Position numbers and translations under genes: made by a program | DNA from: JBCDBL01 sp039183635 | Lineage (GTDB): Bacteria > Pseudomonadota > Alphaproteobacteria > Caulobacterales > Parvularculaceae | DNA: 22,470 nucleotides | Direction: 5' to 3' | Assembly (NCBI GenBank): GCA_039183635.1 | Contig: JBCDBL010000071.1 | Span: 1-22,470, forward strand | The notes under the pieces: generated by a model | What the model saw: only the letters and a program-made list of their open reading frames with translations | Database searches by the model: none | What the model was told of the DNA's origin: nothing | Shown: positions 8,006 to 16,945 of the stretch, piece after piece | How the letters are laid out: each line of letters begins with the position of its first letter | Numbering within the stretch: the first letter of the stretch is position 1

Positions 8006-8533
8006 CTAAGCGCCTTCGTAAGACAGAAGCGCCGTTGCAGACAGACCGTCGGCCTTGAGTTTTCCTAAACCGCCGAGATCGGGCAAATCGATAACGAAGG
8101 CGCAGCCGACGATGTTGGCGCCCGCACGCCGCAGCAATGCGACAGCCGCGCCTGCAGTTCCGCCGGTGGCGATGAGATCGTCTATAAGAAGAACCGATTG
8201 GCCTTCAGCGACAGCATCGGCGTGGATCTCCACTTCATCGACGCCATATTCAAGTTCGTACGCTTCGCTGAGGGTTCTATGGGGCAACTTCCCCTTTTTC
8301 CGTATCGGCACGAACCCTATGGACAACCGCCGCGCCACCGCTCCGCCGAGAATGAACCCGCGCGCTTCTATGCCGGCGACTTTGTGGATGGGCTTGCCTT
8401 CAAAAGGCGCCGCAAGCGCATCGACCGCATGGGCGAACGCATCGGGATCACCGAAGAGTGTCGTAACATCACGAAACTGAATACCGGGTTTGGGGTAATC
8501 GGGAATCGTACGGATATGCTGCTTCAGGTCCAT
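8006..8533 (-). CDS. apt: Adenine phosphoribosyltransferase
   Basis: Apt converts adenine and PRPP into AMP in purine salvage. The 175-residue length is typical. The start MDLKQHIRTIPDYPKPGIQFRD, the block AGIEARGFILGGAVA, the flexible-loop region RKKGKLPHRT, and the PRPP-binding motif VLLIDDLIATGGT (114-126) are all intact. It lies 15 bp after the SPOR lipoprotein gene on the same strand and probably shares its transcript. The ribosome-binding site is weak. No physiological link with the SPOR protein is evident. Confidence 0.95.
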   Translation of the reverse strand: MDLKQHIRTIPDYPKPGIQFRDVTTLFGDPDAFAHAVDALAAPFEGKPIHKVAGIEARGFILGGAVARRLSIGFVPIRKKGKLPHRTLSEAYELEYGVDEVEIHADAVAEGQSVLLIDDLIATGGTAGAAVALLRRAGANIVGCAFVIDLPDLGGLGKLKADGLSATALLSYEGA

Positions 8534-8548
8534 GACGCCAAAGGCCGG

Positions 8549-9259
8549 TTACAAAGGCTCGCCGGAAAAGTCGGTGGCCGTGCAATAGGCGCCTTCAGAC
8601 TTCAGTCGTCGACAGGTCGCCTCCGCAGCCGCCGCGCTTTCGAAAGGCCCGACTTTGAGCCGCAGGAAGCGCCCCTTATCGGCGACGTCCACCGCCTCCA
8701 CCCGCGCATCAAGCCCGCCAATCAAAGTTGAAAATGTGGACTGAAGCTCGCGCAGCCCCGCCCGCGCATTGTCGGGCAAACGGTATGAGGCGAGATGAAC
8801 GCCATGGAAAAGGCTTGTTGTCGAAACGACTGCGCCGCCTTGTGACGCGGGTGCGGGCCGAGATTGGGCCTGCCGTACGAGGCGCGGCGTTGTTGCAGCG
8901 GGAACCACAGGCGTCGTCGGTTTTGTCTGCGCCGCAGCGCCGCCCGCCGCCGCCGCGTTCATCGCAACCTGCACCTCAAGAAAACCAATGCGCTCCTTCA
9001 ACCGCGCCACCTCCGCAGCAAGATCGGCCTCGGTGCGCCCGTCGCCCGACATCTCAGGGGCGCCGCCGGGCGCCGGCACTGCGGGGCGGGACGTTTTTTT
9101 GCCGTGAAGGGTGCGTCCGTCCCGCGCTTCGGACATGGCGTTTTCATATTTCTGCGCGTCGGGTTTAGCGAACTCACCTTCTTCGCCGCCGCCGGAAAAA
9201 ACAGCACAGCCGGATGCGCACACCGCAAAGGCCGTCGCCAAAAATCGTATCGCCGTCAC
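8549..9259 (-). CDS. SPOR-domain lipoprotein
   Basis: A 236-residue predicted lipoprotein. The N-terminus MTAIRFLATAFAVCASGC ends in a lipobox-like ASGC, so acylation at Cys18 is expected. A short coiled coil (LAAEVARLKERIGFLEVQV, about 79-98) and an Ala/Pro/Thr-rich linker precede a C-terminal SPOR-like domain (about 150-236) with HLASYR, LRLKVGPFESAAAAEATCRRLKSEGAYC. SPOR domains bind peptidoglycan stripped of stem peptides, mainly at division sites, so a cell-wall or division role is likely but inferred. The start is GTG 9257-9259, with GGGA seven bases upstream. Cys pairs in the SPOR region may form a disulfide. It is followed closely by apt. Confidence 0.82.
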   Translation of the reverse strand: MTAIRFLATAFAVCASGCAVFSGGGEEGEFAKPDAQKYENAMSEARDGRTLHGKKTSRPAVPAPGGAPEMSGDGRTEADLAAEVARLKERIGFLEVQVAMNAAAAGGAAAQTKPTTPVVPAATTPRLVRQAQSRPAPASQGGAVVSTTSLFHGVHLASYRLPDNARAGLRELQSTFSTLIGGLDARVEAVDVADKGRFLRLKVGPFESAAAAEATCRRLKSEGAYCTATDFSGEPL

Positions 9260-9283
9260 TTATCGATCCCGCTTTCCCTGGAC

Positions 9284-9312
9284 GCGTCTGTCGATGCCCA
9301 TAAAACAGACGC
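9284..9312 (-). other. 8-bp perfect hairpin between two lipoprotein genes
   Basis: GCGTCTGT (9284-9291) and ACAGACGC (9305-9312) pair perfectly around a 13-nt loop. On the minus strand it follows the lipoprotein gene (end 9354) by 41 bp and precedes the SPOR gene start (9259) by 24 bp. There is no T-run after it, so transcript processing or partial attenuation is more likely than full termination. Confidence 0.35.
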
Positions 9313-9353
9313 ACATGTGAACCCGAAGTAAATCCGATTCGCAGGCCGGCGTC

Positions 9354-10061
9354 TTAAAGTTGTGTCAGACGGACAGCGCCCCCTTCGGCGGATTTCGACA
9401 GCAAGGCTGCAAATCCGTGGGCGGCGCTGCCGCCTTTGGCCCTGACATAGACAAAACACAGGATGTCTCCAACGCCATCGCCGTCGAAATCGGCATGGGC
9501 GAGTTCCTGGATCGAAATGCGGCTGGTCGCCGTCTCCACGGCCCACGCGCCGGCGCCGTCCGCCAAAATCGTCACGGGTCCCGACGCGCCATCGCCCTCG
9601 CCAAAGGCCGGCAGGTCGGCGACAGGGATGGCGACCACGTCGCTGCGCGCGCATGTTCCCCCCTTAAAATGCGTTTTGCGCGGTTTTTCAGCTTCCGCCA
9701 TCGCCGACAGCGCGGAACAGGCGCGCGCAAACGCCGCCTCACGTCGCATATCGGCGCTTGTAAGCGCTGACCACCCCTCTTTCGCCAACGCTTCATAATC
9801 AACACAGGTTTCGACTGTTTTCGTTTGCGCGAAATCCGTCGGGTGCGCCAGGGCAAGCTGCGCCGGACCGTTTGCATCCATCACTTGTCGGGTTTTCAAG
9901 GCGCCCAACTCATCCTTAGACAAACAGCCTTCCGCGCCTTCCACCATAGGGACAGGCGACGTCATACACACTTCGACGCTTTCCGCGCAGCCTGAAAACA
10001 GCATCAGCGCGGCGACAGCGCTTAAAAACTTAAAACCTGAAACCCGCAGCTTAAGCCCCAT
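9354..10061 (-). CDS. Predicted lipoprotein with an Asp-rich calcium-loop-like motif
   Basis: I do not recognise a family. The 235-residue product starts MGLKLRVSGFKFLSAVAALMLFSGC, a signal peptide with lipobox LFSGC (Cys25). The frame is open 86 codons further upstream, but that part overlaps the DUF1489 gene and looks non-coding; ATG 10059-10061 has a G-rich site just before it. ATG 10071-10073 is an alternative. The mature part is rich in Ala and acidic residues with several Cys. Near the C-terminus ADFDGDGVGDILCF (about 191-204) has the D-x-D-G-D-G-x-x-D form of calcium-binding loops found in FG-GAP/VCBS and EF-hand-like proteins. It lies 40 bp after DUF1489 and 94 bp before the SPOR lipoprotein on the same strand. 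Confidence 0.72.
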   Translation of the reverse strand: MGLKLRVSGFKFLSAVAALMLFSGCAESVEVCMTSPVPMVEGAEGCLSKDELGALKTRQVMDANGPAQLALAHPTDFAQTKTVETCVDYEALAKEGWSALTSADMRREAAFARACSALSAMAEAEKPRKTHFKGGTCARSDVVAIPVADLPAFGEGDGASGPVTILADGAGAWAVETATSRISIQELAHADFDGDGVGDILCFVYVRAKGGSAAHGFAALLSKSAEGGAVRLTQL

Positions 10062-10101
10062 GACCACCCCCATTTTCGGCGCGATAACGCCAGGCTTTTC
10101 A

Positions 10102-10533
10102 TTATAGCAAGCCAAGCTCCGAAAGCTCAGCGTGCAATTGCGGCGGCATATCCGTGGCCGCGCCTTTGCCGACATCGCCCGGCGCGTCCTCAACCTTGAG
10201 GTAGCGCCAGCCCTGAAACGGCCGCCGGGCCTGAGCTTGGGTCGGAATGATCTCAGGATCAAGCAGAATGGCGCACCGCTCGATCCCATCGGCGCCAATG
10301 ACGGGCTCAAGGCGCTCAACCCTCTGGCGCGCCGATATGAAGCCCTTGATCACCCAGTACAGCGACCCGCCGTCGAGAATCTCGCTCTCCCGTCGCGGGT
10401 GCATGCGGGTGACGTGGGGCATCAAGGGCGGGCGCTTTTTCTTCTTCGCCTCTTTCAGGCAGATGTCGCGCCAGGCGGCGAGATCGTCGATCGTGTCCGC
10501 ACCGACGCACAGCTTCAAAAGATGTATGGTCAT
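10102..10533 (-). CDS. DUF1489 family protein
   Basis: A 143-residue cytosolic protein whose start, MTIHLLKLCVGADTIDDLAAW, and internal segments PHVTRMHPRRESEILDGGSLYWVIKG, RQRVERLEP and FQGWRYL match my recollection of DUF1489, a family found mainly in Alphaproteobacteria and of unknown function. There is no signal peptide or membrane segment. A conserved GSLYWVIKG and basic Lys stretch (EAKKKKRPP) suggest a nucleic-acid or phosphate ligand, but that is speculation. It lies 50 bp after the nnrU-like gene and 40 bp before a lipoprotein gene, so it is probably part of one transcript. Confidence 0.85.
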   Translation of the reverse strand: MTIHLLKLCVGADTIDDLAAWRDICLKEAKKKKRPPLMPHVTRMHPRRESEILDGGSLYWVIKGFISARQRVERLEPVIGADGIERCAILLDPEIIPTQAQARRPFQGWRYLKVEDAPGDVGKGAATDMPPQLHAELSELGLL

Positions 10534-10583
10534 AGGAATAACAGTTAGGGCGCGCCGCCCGATTAGTCACGAACCTTTGGCGC

Positions 10584-11147
10584 TCACGGGAGAACGGCGA
10601 CGCCAATCAGCATTGGGTGCAGCCACAGCGCAAACGCCCCATAGGCCCCAAGCCCGACGGCGGACGCGATGACATCATTGCGTATGGGGCCTGCAGGTTT
10701 GCGCGCCGCGCCGCCCCCCCGGCGTTTGACCGAAATTCTGTCGACGACGGCGTAGGCGAGAAACGCCGTGAACAAAATCAGAGACGCAACATCGCCGTTC
10801 GCCAGCAAATGGGCGGATGCCCAAATCTTTATAGCCGCCAACATCGGGTGCTTTACGGCCGCTTTGATCCGTCCCGGAATATAAGCAGCGGCAAGCAAAA
10901 TAAAGCTCGGGATCATCAGCAAAAGCGTTAAGTGCCGCAAGCCGATAGGCGGCGTCCAAACCTGAATTTTCGGCGCAACCCCATAGCCATAAACGATCAG
11001 GGCGAGACCGACGCCGGCGAAAAGGGAGAACAGGCCCTTATAGCCCCCGTCGCCGAACCGGGCGATGAGGCCCGCCCGCGCGCCCGTCCGCATAGGAATA
11101 ATGTGAGCGGCGAAAAACATCGCCAGACCGAGAAGAAGTATGGCCAC
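10584..11147 (-). CDS. NnrU family membrane protein
   Basis: A 187-residue integral membrane protein with about five or six hydrophobic segments. The start MAILLLGLAMFFAAHIIP, the R-x-G-x-x-GLFSLFAGVGLALIVYGYG segment, and KHPMLAAIKIWASAHLLANGDVASLILF match the NnrU family, which is related to isoprenylcysteine methyltransferase-like and NnrU/MddA-type membrane proteins. NnrU was named for a link to nitrite/NO metabolism in denitrifiers, but the family is widespread, and no denitrification gene is present here. The start is GTG 11145-11147 with GGGGAG six bases upstream. It is the first gene of the minus-strand group ending at apt. Confidence 0.87.
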   Translation of the reverse strand: MAILLLGLAMFFAAHIIPMRTGARAGLIARFGDGGYKGLFSLFAGVGLALIVYGYGVAPKIQVWTPPIGLRHLTLLLMIPSFILLAAAYIPGRIKAAVKHPMLAAIKIWASAHLLANGDVASLILFTAFLAYAVVDRISVKRRGGGAARKPAGPIRNDVIASAVGLGAYGAFALWLHPMLIGVAVLP

Positions 11148-11198
11148 TGAAGTCTCCCCTACCTGCGTTTTTTATGTTTTAATAGCTCGCGCCGTAAA

Positions 11199-11234
11199 CG
11201 CAAACTTGGAGCGTCTCCAGGCCGGGCGTTTGCG
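11199..11234. other. Nested hairpin in the leader region upstream of nnrU-like gene
   Basis: CGCAAAC (11199-11205) pairs with GTTTGCG (11228-11234), and inside it TGGAG (11207-11211) pairs with CTCCA (11215-11219) around CGT. Both stems are perfect. It lies 52 bp upstream of the nnrU-like start, in the gap 11148-11353. It may be a leader structure or a terminator for the small gene ending at 11354; no T-run is present on either side. A weak promoter-like TTGCGT with an AT-rich -10 region (TATTAAAAC) overlaps it on the minus strand. Confidence 0.35.
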
Positions 11235-11353
11235 GTTGATCTTCTGAAAACGCTCAAAACCAATACATTAGTGCATCGCCTCACATCGGATTTAAGCGAT
11301 GACGCTTCAGGCAAGGAATGCGCCTCATGCGGACGCTGGAGGCGACGCGCGCC

Positions 11354-11608
11354 TTAAAGCTCCCCGCGCTTTTTCATATCTTCCAAAATGGCCTTCACAT
11401 AGCCGTCCCCGTCGGCGCCGTTGAAAACGTCTTCAGGAACCAACCCGTCCATCATCCGCTTTCGGATCACATGGGGCATATCGGCGGCTGACGCGCCCTC
11501 GCCCTGGGCGGTTTTGATCACCTCCCGCAAGGCTTTGCGCATGGCGTCTTTGCGCCAGTCGGGCAGATCCTGAAACGATGCTTCGGCGGCGAAGGGTTTT
11601 TGGGTCAT
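11354..11608 (-). CDS. Small hypothetical protein, 84 residues
   Basis: I do not recognise a family. The 84-residue product is charged and helical, with two apparent helices: a basic segment DWRKDAMRKALREVIKTAQ (about 17-35) and MPHVIRKRMMDG (about 44-55), and a C-terminal helix VKAILEDMKKRGEL. It has no signal peptide or membrane segment. ATG 11606-11608 is preferred over the in-frame TTG 11624-11626; GGAGAG is about 10-11 bases upstream. It stands alone on the minus strand, 206 bp upstream of the nnrU-like gene and divergent from the GT87-like gene. Base composition is similar to its neighbours, and the ordered amphipathic pattern favours a real gene. Confidence 0.65.
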   Translation of the reverse strand: MTQKPFAAEASFQDLPDWRKDAMRKALREVIKTAQGEGASAADMPHVIRKRMMDGLVPEDVFNGADGDGYVKAILEDMKKRGEL

Positions 11609-11764
11609 GGACTTCACACTCTCCAATAGAGCTTCATACTAACGGAGGATGCGCGGGAGCGAAACCGCAAACACCGCGCAAAACCGGCCTTTGGCCGCCT
11701 CATTTCACTCAAATGCGCATCCGATAAGGGTTTATCAAGCATGATTTGAGACAAACGACAGCTT

Positions 11765-11799
11765 AGCGCGTGTGCAATTCGTAAAATTTTATACGCGCT
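11765..11799. repeat. Palindrome resembling the 116-164 repeat
   Basis: AGCGCGTGT (11765-11773) pairs with ATACGCGCT (11791-11799), with one G-T wobble, around an AT-rich 17-nt loop with AAAATTTT. The left flank and arm (TTAGCGCGTGT) match the 116-164 repeat (CTAGCGCGTGT) at 10 of 11 positions, but the loop differs. It lies 30 bp upstream of the GT87-like gene and may affect its transcription or be a decayed copy of the dispersed repeat. Confidence 0.4.
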
Positions 11800-11829
11800 C
11801 TCAGGACACGGCGAGCAGCAACCTTCGGC

Positions 11830-13062
11830 ATGGGCGTTTTCAAAGATTTTTCCTGGGCGAGACAGGCCGATTGGTTGAACGGCGAGCGGCTGCGCGTTTA
11901 CGCCATTATGGTGCTGATCGGATATGCAGCGGCCGTCATCGTCATGCTGGTCACAGCCGACGGCGTTATGGACGCCAAAGGCCGCCCTCTCGGTACGGAT
12001 TTTTCAGGGGTTTACACCGCCGGGCGTCTCGTCGTTCAAGGCGCGCCGGAGGACGCCTTCGCGCCGCAAGCGCATTACGCCGAGCAGCAGGCGTTTTTCC
12101 AAAAGCCCGATACGCCGTTTTACGGGTGGCATTACCCGCCCATGCTGCTCTTCATCGCCGCGTTGCTGTCTCTTCTGCCTTATTCCGCAGCGCTCATGAC
12201 ATGGGTGGGAGGGACTTTCGCGTTTTACGCCGCCGCGCTGCGCGCCGTTTGGCCGCACGGCCGTTGGCTATTGCTGGCGGCAGCCGCGCCGACGACATTC
12301 ATCACGGCCCTCCATGGCCATAACGGATTTCTGACCGCCGCATTGATGGGCTTCGGCCTGTTGTTCATACGCACAAGACCCATCCTTGCAGGCGTGTGCT
12401 TCGGCCTTATGACGTATAAGCCGCATCTTGGCGTTCTTATCCCCTTCGCTCTCATGGCGGTCGGAGCCTGGCGCGTTATTTTCAGCGCCGGCGTCACGAC
12501 AATCGCCGTCGCGGCCGCCGCCTTCGCCGCGTTCGGCGCCGACACATGGGCGGCGTTTTTCAGGTACGCCGCCTACACCCAGGACATCGTGCTGGAGACC
12601 GGAGGCGCAGGTTGGTTCAAGATCCAGAGCGTGTTTTCCGCCGCCCGCATGTGGGGCGCGCCCCTGGAGGCGGCCTATGGCGTTCAGGCCCTGTCGGCCC
12701 TCGCCGCCGTCGCGGCGACCCTCGCCGTCTGGCGCAGCCAGGCCGCCTATGGGATTAAATGCGCCGCCTTGTGCTTCGCCGCACCGTTGGCGTCGCCCTA
12801 TTTGTTTGAGTACGATCTTGTGTTTCTGACGATCGGCGTTGCTTTTTTCATCAAGGAGGCCGAAACCGAAGGCTTCCGGCCCTGGGAGAAAATCACCCTC
12901 GCCGCGGTTGTGGCGTATCCCCTCTTTGCGAGGATGATGGGATTGGTGTTTATTCCGCTGACGCCCTTTATCATGGCGGCGGCGCTCGGCATATGCCTGC
13001 GCCGCACGCCGGAGCTGGGTTTTGCGCTGCAAGGGCTTACACCGAAGCGTTTACAGCCCTGA
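11830..13062 (+). CDS. GT87-like (DUF2029) multi-pass membrane glycosyltransferase
   Basis: A 410-residue membrane protein with about ten hydrophobic segments. The first luminal/periplasmic loop has GTDFSGVYTAGRLVVQG, where the Asp is the expected acidic catalytic residue of GT-C enzymes, followed by FYGWHYPPMLLF, typical of the GT87/DUF2029 family (lipid-linked mannosyl- or arabinosyl-type transfer from a polyprenyl-phosphate sugar). Other family-like parts are ALHGHNGFLTAALMGFGL, MTYKPHLGVLIPFAL and ASPYLFEYDLVFL. The sugar and acceptor cannot be deduced. ATG 11830 has no strong ribosome site, but the motif layout supports it. It ends 12 bp before the convergent stop of clpB, leaving no space for a terminator between them. 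A role with the sugar phosphotransferase at 6390 is possible but not shown. Confidence 0.85.
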   Translation: MGVFKDFSWARQADWLNGERLRVYAIMVLIGYAAAVIVMLVTADGVMDAKGRPLGTDFSGVYTAGRLVVQGAPEDAFAPQAHYAEQQAFFQKPDTPFYGWHYPPMLLFIAALLSLLPYSAALMTWVGGTFAFYAAALRAVWPHGRWLLLAAAAPTTFITALHGHNGFLTAALMGFGLLFIRTRPILAGVCFGLMTYKPHLGVLIPFALMAVGAWRVIFSAGVTTIAVAAAAFAAFGADTWAAFFRYAAYTQDIVLETGGAGWFKIQSVFSAARMWGAPLEAAYGVQALSALAAVAATLAVWRSQAAYGIKCAALCFAAPLASPYLFEYDLVFLTIGVAFFIKEAETEGFRPWEKITLAAVVAYPLFARMMGLVFIPLTPFIMAAALGICLRRTPELGFALQGLTPKRLQP

Positions 13063-13074
13063 TCACGCCAGCGC

Positions 13075-15720
<2,646 letters not shown>

Positions 15721-15793
15721 GTTGCGTCGAACCTCTTTGCGTGAGCGTCCATAAGACCGGCGCCCTTCCCGGAAGCGACGCCGAAACCATAAA

Positions 15794-15824
15794 ATATGTG
15801 GGGGCCCGCCCTGCTTCTCGCAAG
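15794..15824 (-). promoter_or_regulatory. Predicted RpoH (heat-shock) promoter of clpB
   Basis: On the minus strand CTTGCGA (plus 15818-15824) and CCCCACATAT (plus 15794-15803) are 14 bp apart. This matches the RpoH pattern CTTGAAA, 11-16 bp, CCCCATNT closely in both boxes. It predicts a start near 15786, about 65 nt before the clpB ATG. clpB is a standard RpoH target, which supports the call. Confidence 0.65.
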
Positions 15825-15874
15825 GGAGTTTAAGCGCAATGGCGTTACCGGAAGGCAAACGGTTAAGTCATTGA

Positions 15875-15894
15875 CCTCCCCCCAGTGGGAGAGG
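15875..15894. repeat. GC-rich hairpin repeat, short copy
   Basis: CCTCCCCC pairs with GGGAGAGG (15887-15894) around CAGT with one mismatch. It is the first of three related hairpins in the gap between clpB and the EF-hand gene; the other two are at 15908-15956 and 16008-16064. Confidence 0.55.
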
Positions 15895-15907
15895 TTTGCA
15901 ACGCTTT

Positions 15908-15956
15908 CCTCCCCCGCATGGGCGGGGGAGGTGTCAGCGAAGCTGACGGAGGGGGC
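15908..15956 (+). repeat. GC-rich double-hairpin repeat, copy 1
   Basis: A perfect 10-bp stem CCTCCCCCGC/GCGGGGGAGG with loop ATGG (15908-15931), then a second hairpin GTCAGC-GAA-GCTGAC (15933-15947), then GGAGGGGGC. The outer CCTCCCCC and GGAGGGGGC can also pair, giving alternative folds. It resembles a CCTCCCCCGC...GGAGGGGGC repeat frequent in alphaproteobacterial intergenic DNA (recollection). Confidence 0.65.
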
Positions 15957-16007
15957 CTTAACGCCGCCTATACGCCAAAAGCCGCCTTTTAAGCAGAGAA
16001 ATCGCAA

Positions 16008-16064
16008 GCCCCCTCCGACCCGCGCGCACCGCGCGGCCCACCTCCCCCGCATGAGCGGGGGAGG
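16008..16064 (-). repeat. GC-rich double-hairpin repeat, copy 2, inverted
   Basis: The inverted relative of the copy at 15908-15956. It contains the perfect stem CCTCCCCCGC/GCGGGGGAGG with loop ATGA (16041-16064), a second 7-bp stem CCGCGCG-CAC-CGCGCGG (16020-16036), and CCCCCTCC at its other end. The second hairpin differs entirely in sequence from that of copy 1 but occupies the same place. The two copies face each other across about 50 bp, like paired REP elements. Confidence 0.65.
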
Positions 16065-16312
16065 AAAAATCGCCAAACAGGCGTCCTACGGATGACAAAA
16101 GCCCAGCGCCGGGCGGCTCGCCGCCTGCACTGTAGAACCCATCCAATCCTGCACCGAAGGCGGAGGTTTTTGATGGAATAACAAACCGCGTTGACAACCG
16201 CGCCTGCCGACTTTGGACGACAAAACGTTTGCCCCTCCCCAGCGACGGAAACACGCGCTAGGGTGCGTTAAAATCAGACTCTTCTTTTCACATTTGCCCG
16301 TTAGGTTTTTCG

Positions 16313-16897
16313 ATGCCCCATAACGCGTTCCGCTGTTTCGCCGTTTTTGTATTCTGCATCGCCGCAGCCGCCTGCGCCGGCCCGCAAAAACCGCCCAAGG
16401 ACGGGCCCGTCCCGGGCGCGCGGGCGAATGTGTCGGACGGCGGCTGGATCGCAAAACCGACAGCGCTTTTGATGGTGGGGTTCGACAGCAATCACGACCA
16501 GATGACGGACAAAGCCGAGCTTTTAAAAGGCGCGGCGGACGCCTTCGCCGCAGCGGACCGCGACGACAGCGGCGTCGTGAGCCCGATCGAACTCACCGCA
16601 TGGTCAAAAGCCTGGCTGGGCGCGCCCTACGCCAAACCGGCGCTCTATGATTTCGACGCCGATCAGGACAACCGGATCTCGCTGCGAGACTATGAAAGAG
16701 CTTTTAATGACGTGTTCGCCGGATTTGACGAAAACAAAGACGACGTTTTGACCCGGGAGGAGTTGATCGTCCTGTTCGCGCCCCGCACCCAAAGACAAAG
16801 CCGTCCCGAGGGCCTCGCCGGCGGCGGCAGAACGCCTCAGAACGGCGGTCGCCTGCCGCGCGTCAGCGACATCGAACCGCCGGCAGACAACAGCTGA
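16313..16897 (+). CDS. EF-hand lipoprotein with four calcium-binding loops
   Basis: A 194-residue predicted lipoprotein. Residues 1-20 form a signal peptide and AAAC at Cys21 is a lipobox-like site. Four 12-residue EF-hand-type loops are visible: 58-69 (DSNHDQMTDKAE), 82-93 (DRDDSGVVSPIE), 115-126 (DADQDNRISLRD) and 139-150 (DENKDDVLTREE). Loops 1, 2 and 4 end in the standard Glu; loop 3 ends in Asp and loop 1 lacks the usual Gly at position 6. The pairing (1 with 2, 3 with 4) is like calmodulin-type domains. The C-terminal 40 residues are Gly/Pro/Arg-rich and probably unstructured. Calcium-dependent binding or sensing at the cell envelope is likely; the partner is unknown. It is monocistronic and converges on the SDR gene. 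Confidence 0.85.
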   Translation: MPHNAFRCFAVFVFCIAAAACAGPQKPPKDGPVPGARANVSDGGWIAKPTALLMVGFDSNHDQMTDKAELLKGAADAFAAADRDDSGVVSPIELTAWSKAWLGAPYAKPALYDFDADQDNRISLRDYERAFNDVFAGFDENKDDVLTREELIVLFAPRTQRQSRPEGLAGGGRTPQNGGRLPRVSDIEPPADNS

Positions 16898-16923
16898 AGC
16901 ATTATCTTCCGCCGGAGCGCCTG

Positions 16924-16945
16924 GGCGTTGTTATTTACAAACGCC
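16924..16945. terminator. Weak bidirectional hairpin between convergent genes
   Basis: GGCGTT (16924-16929) pairs with AACGCC (16940-16945) around a 10-nt AT-rich loop, in the 47-bp gap between the EF-hand gene and the SDR gene; its edge touches the SDR stop codon (16945-16947). There is no T-run on either side, so termination is only suggested by position. Confidence 0.3.

Larger units (their letters stand above)
15721..16312. other. Gene-free interval between clpB and the EF-hand lipoprotein gene
   Basis: This 592-bp stretch holds the clpB leader and promoter, three GC-rich hairpin repeats, and about 230 bp of unexplained sequence before the EF-hand gene. Within that last part GGCGG-CTCG-CCGCC makes a small hairpin near 16110-16123. 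TTGACA (16191-16196) is a possible -35 element for the EF-hand gene, without a good -10. No RNA gene or credible reading frame is visible. Confidence 0.6.

Noticed and set aside
10062..10319. N-terminal extension of the lipoprotein gene overlapping DUF1489
   Set aside because: The extension is Arg/Ser-rich shadow sequence of DUF1489, and the signal peptide with lipobox begins at 10061.
15875..16064. CRISPR array
   Set aside because: The repeated units are palindromic, GC-rich, unequal in length and partly inverted, with no regular spacers and no cas genes nearby.
16086..16495. Several 60-120 codon minus-strand frames over the EF-hand gene and its upstream region
   Set aside because: They overlap the EF-hand coding sequence, lack ribosome sites and show no recognisable domain.
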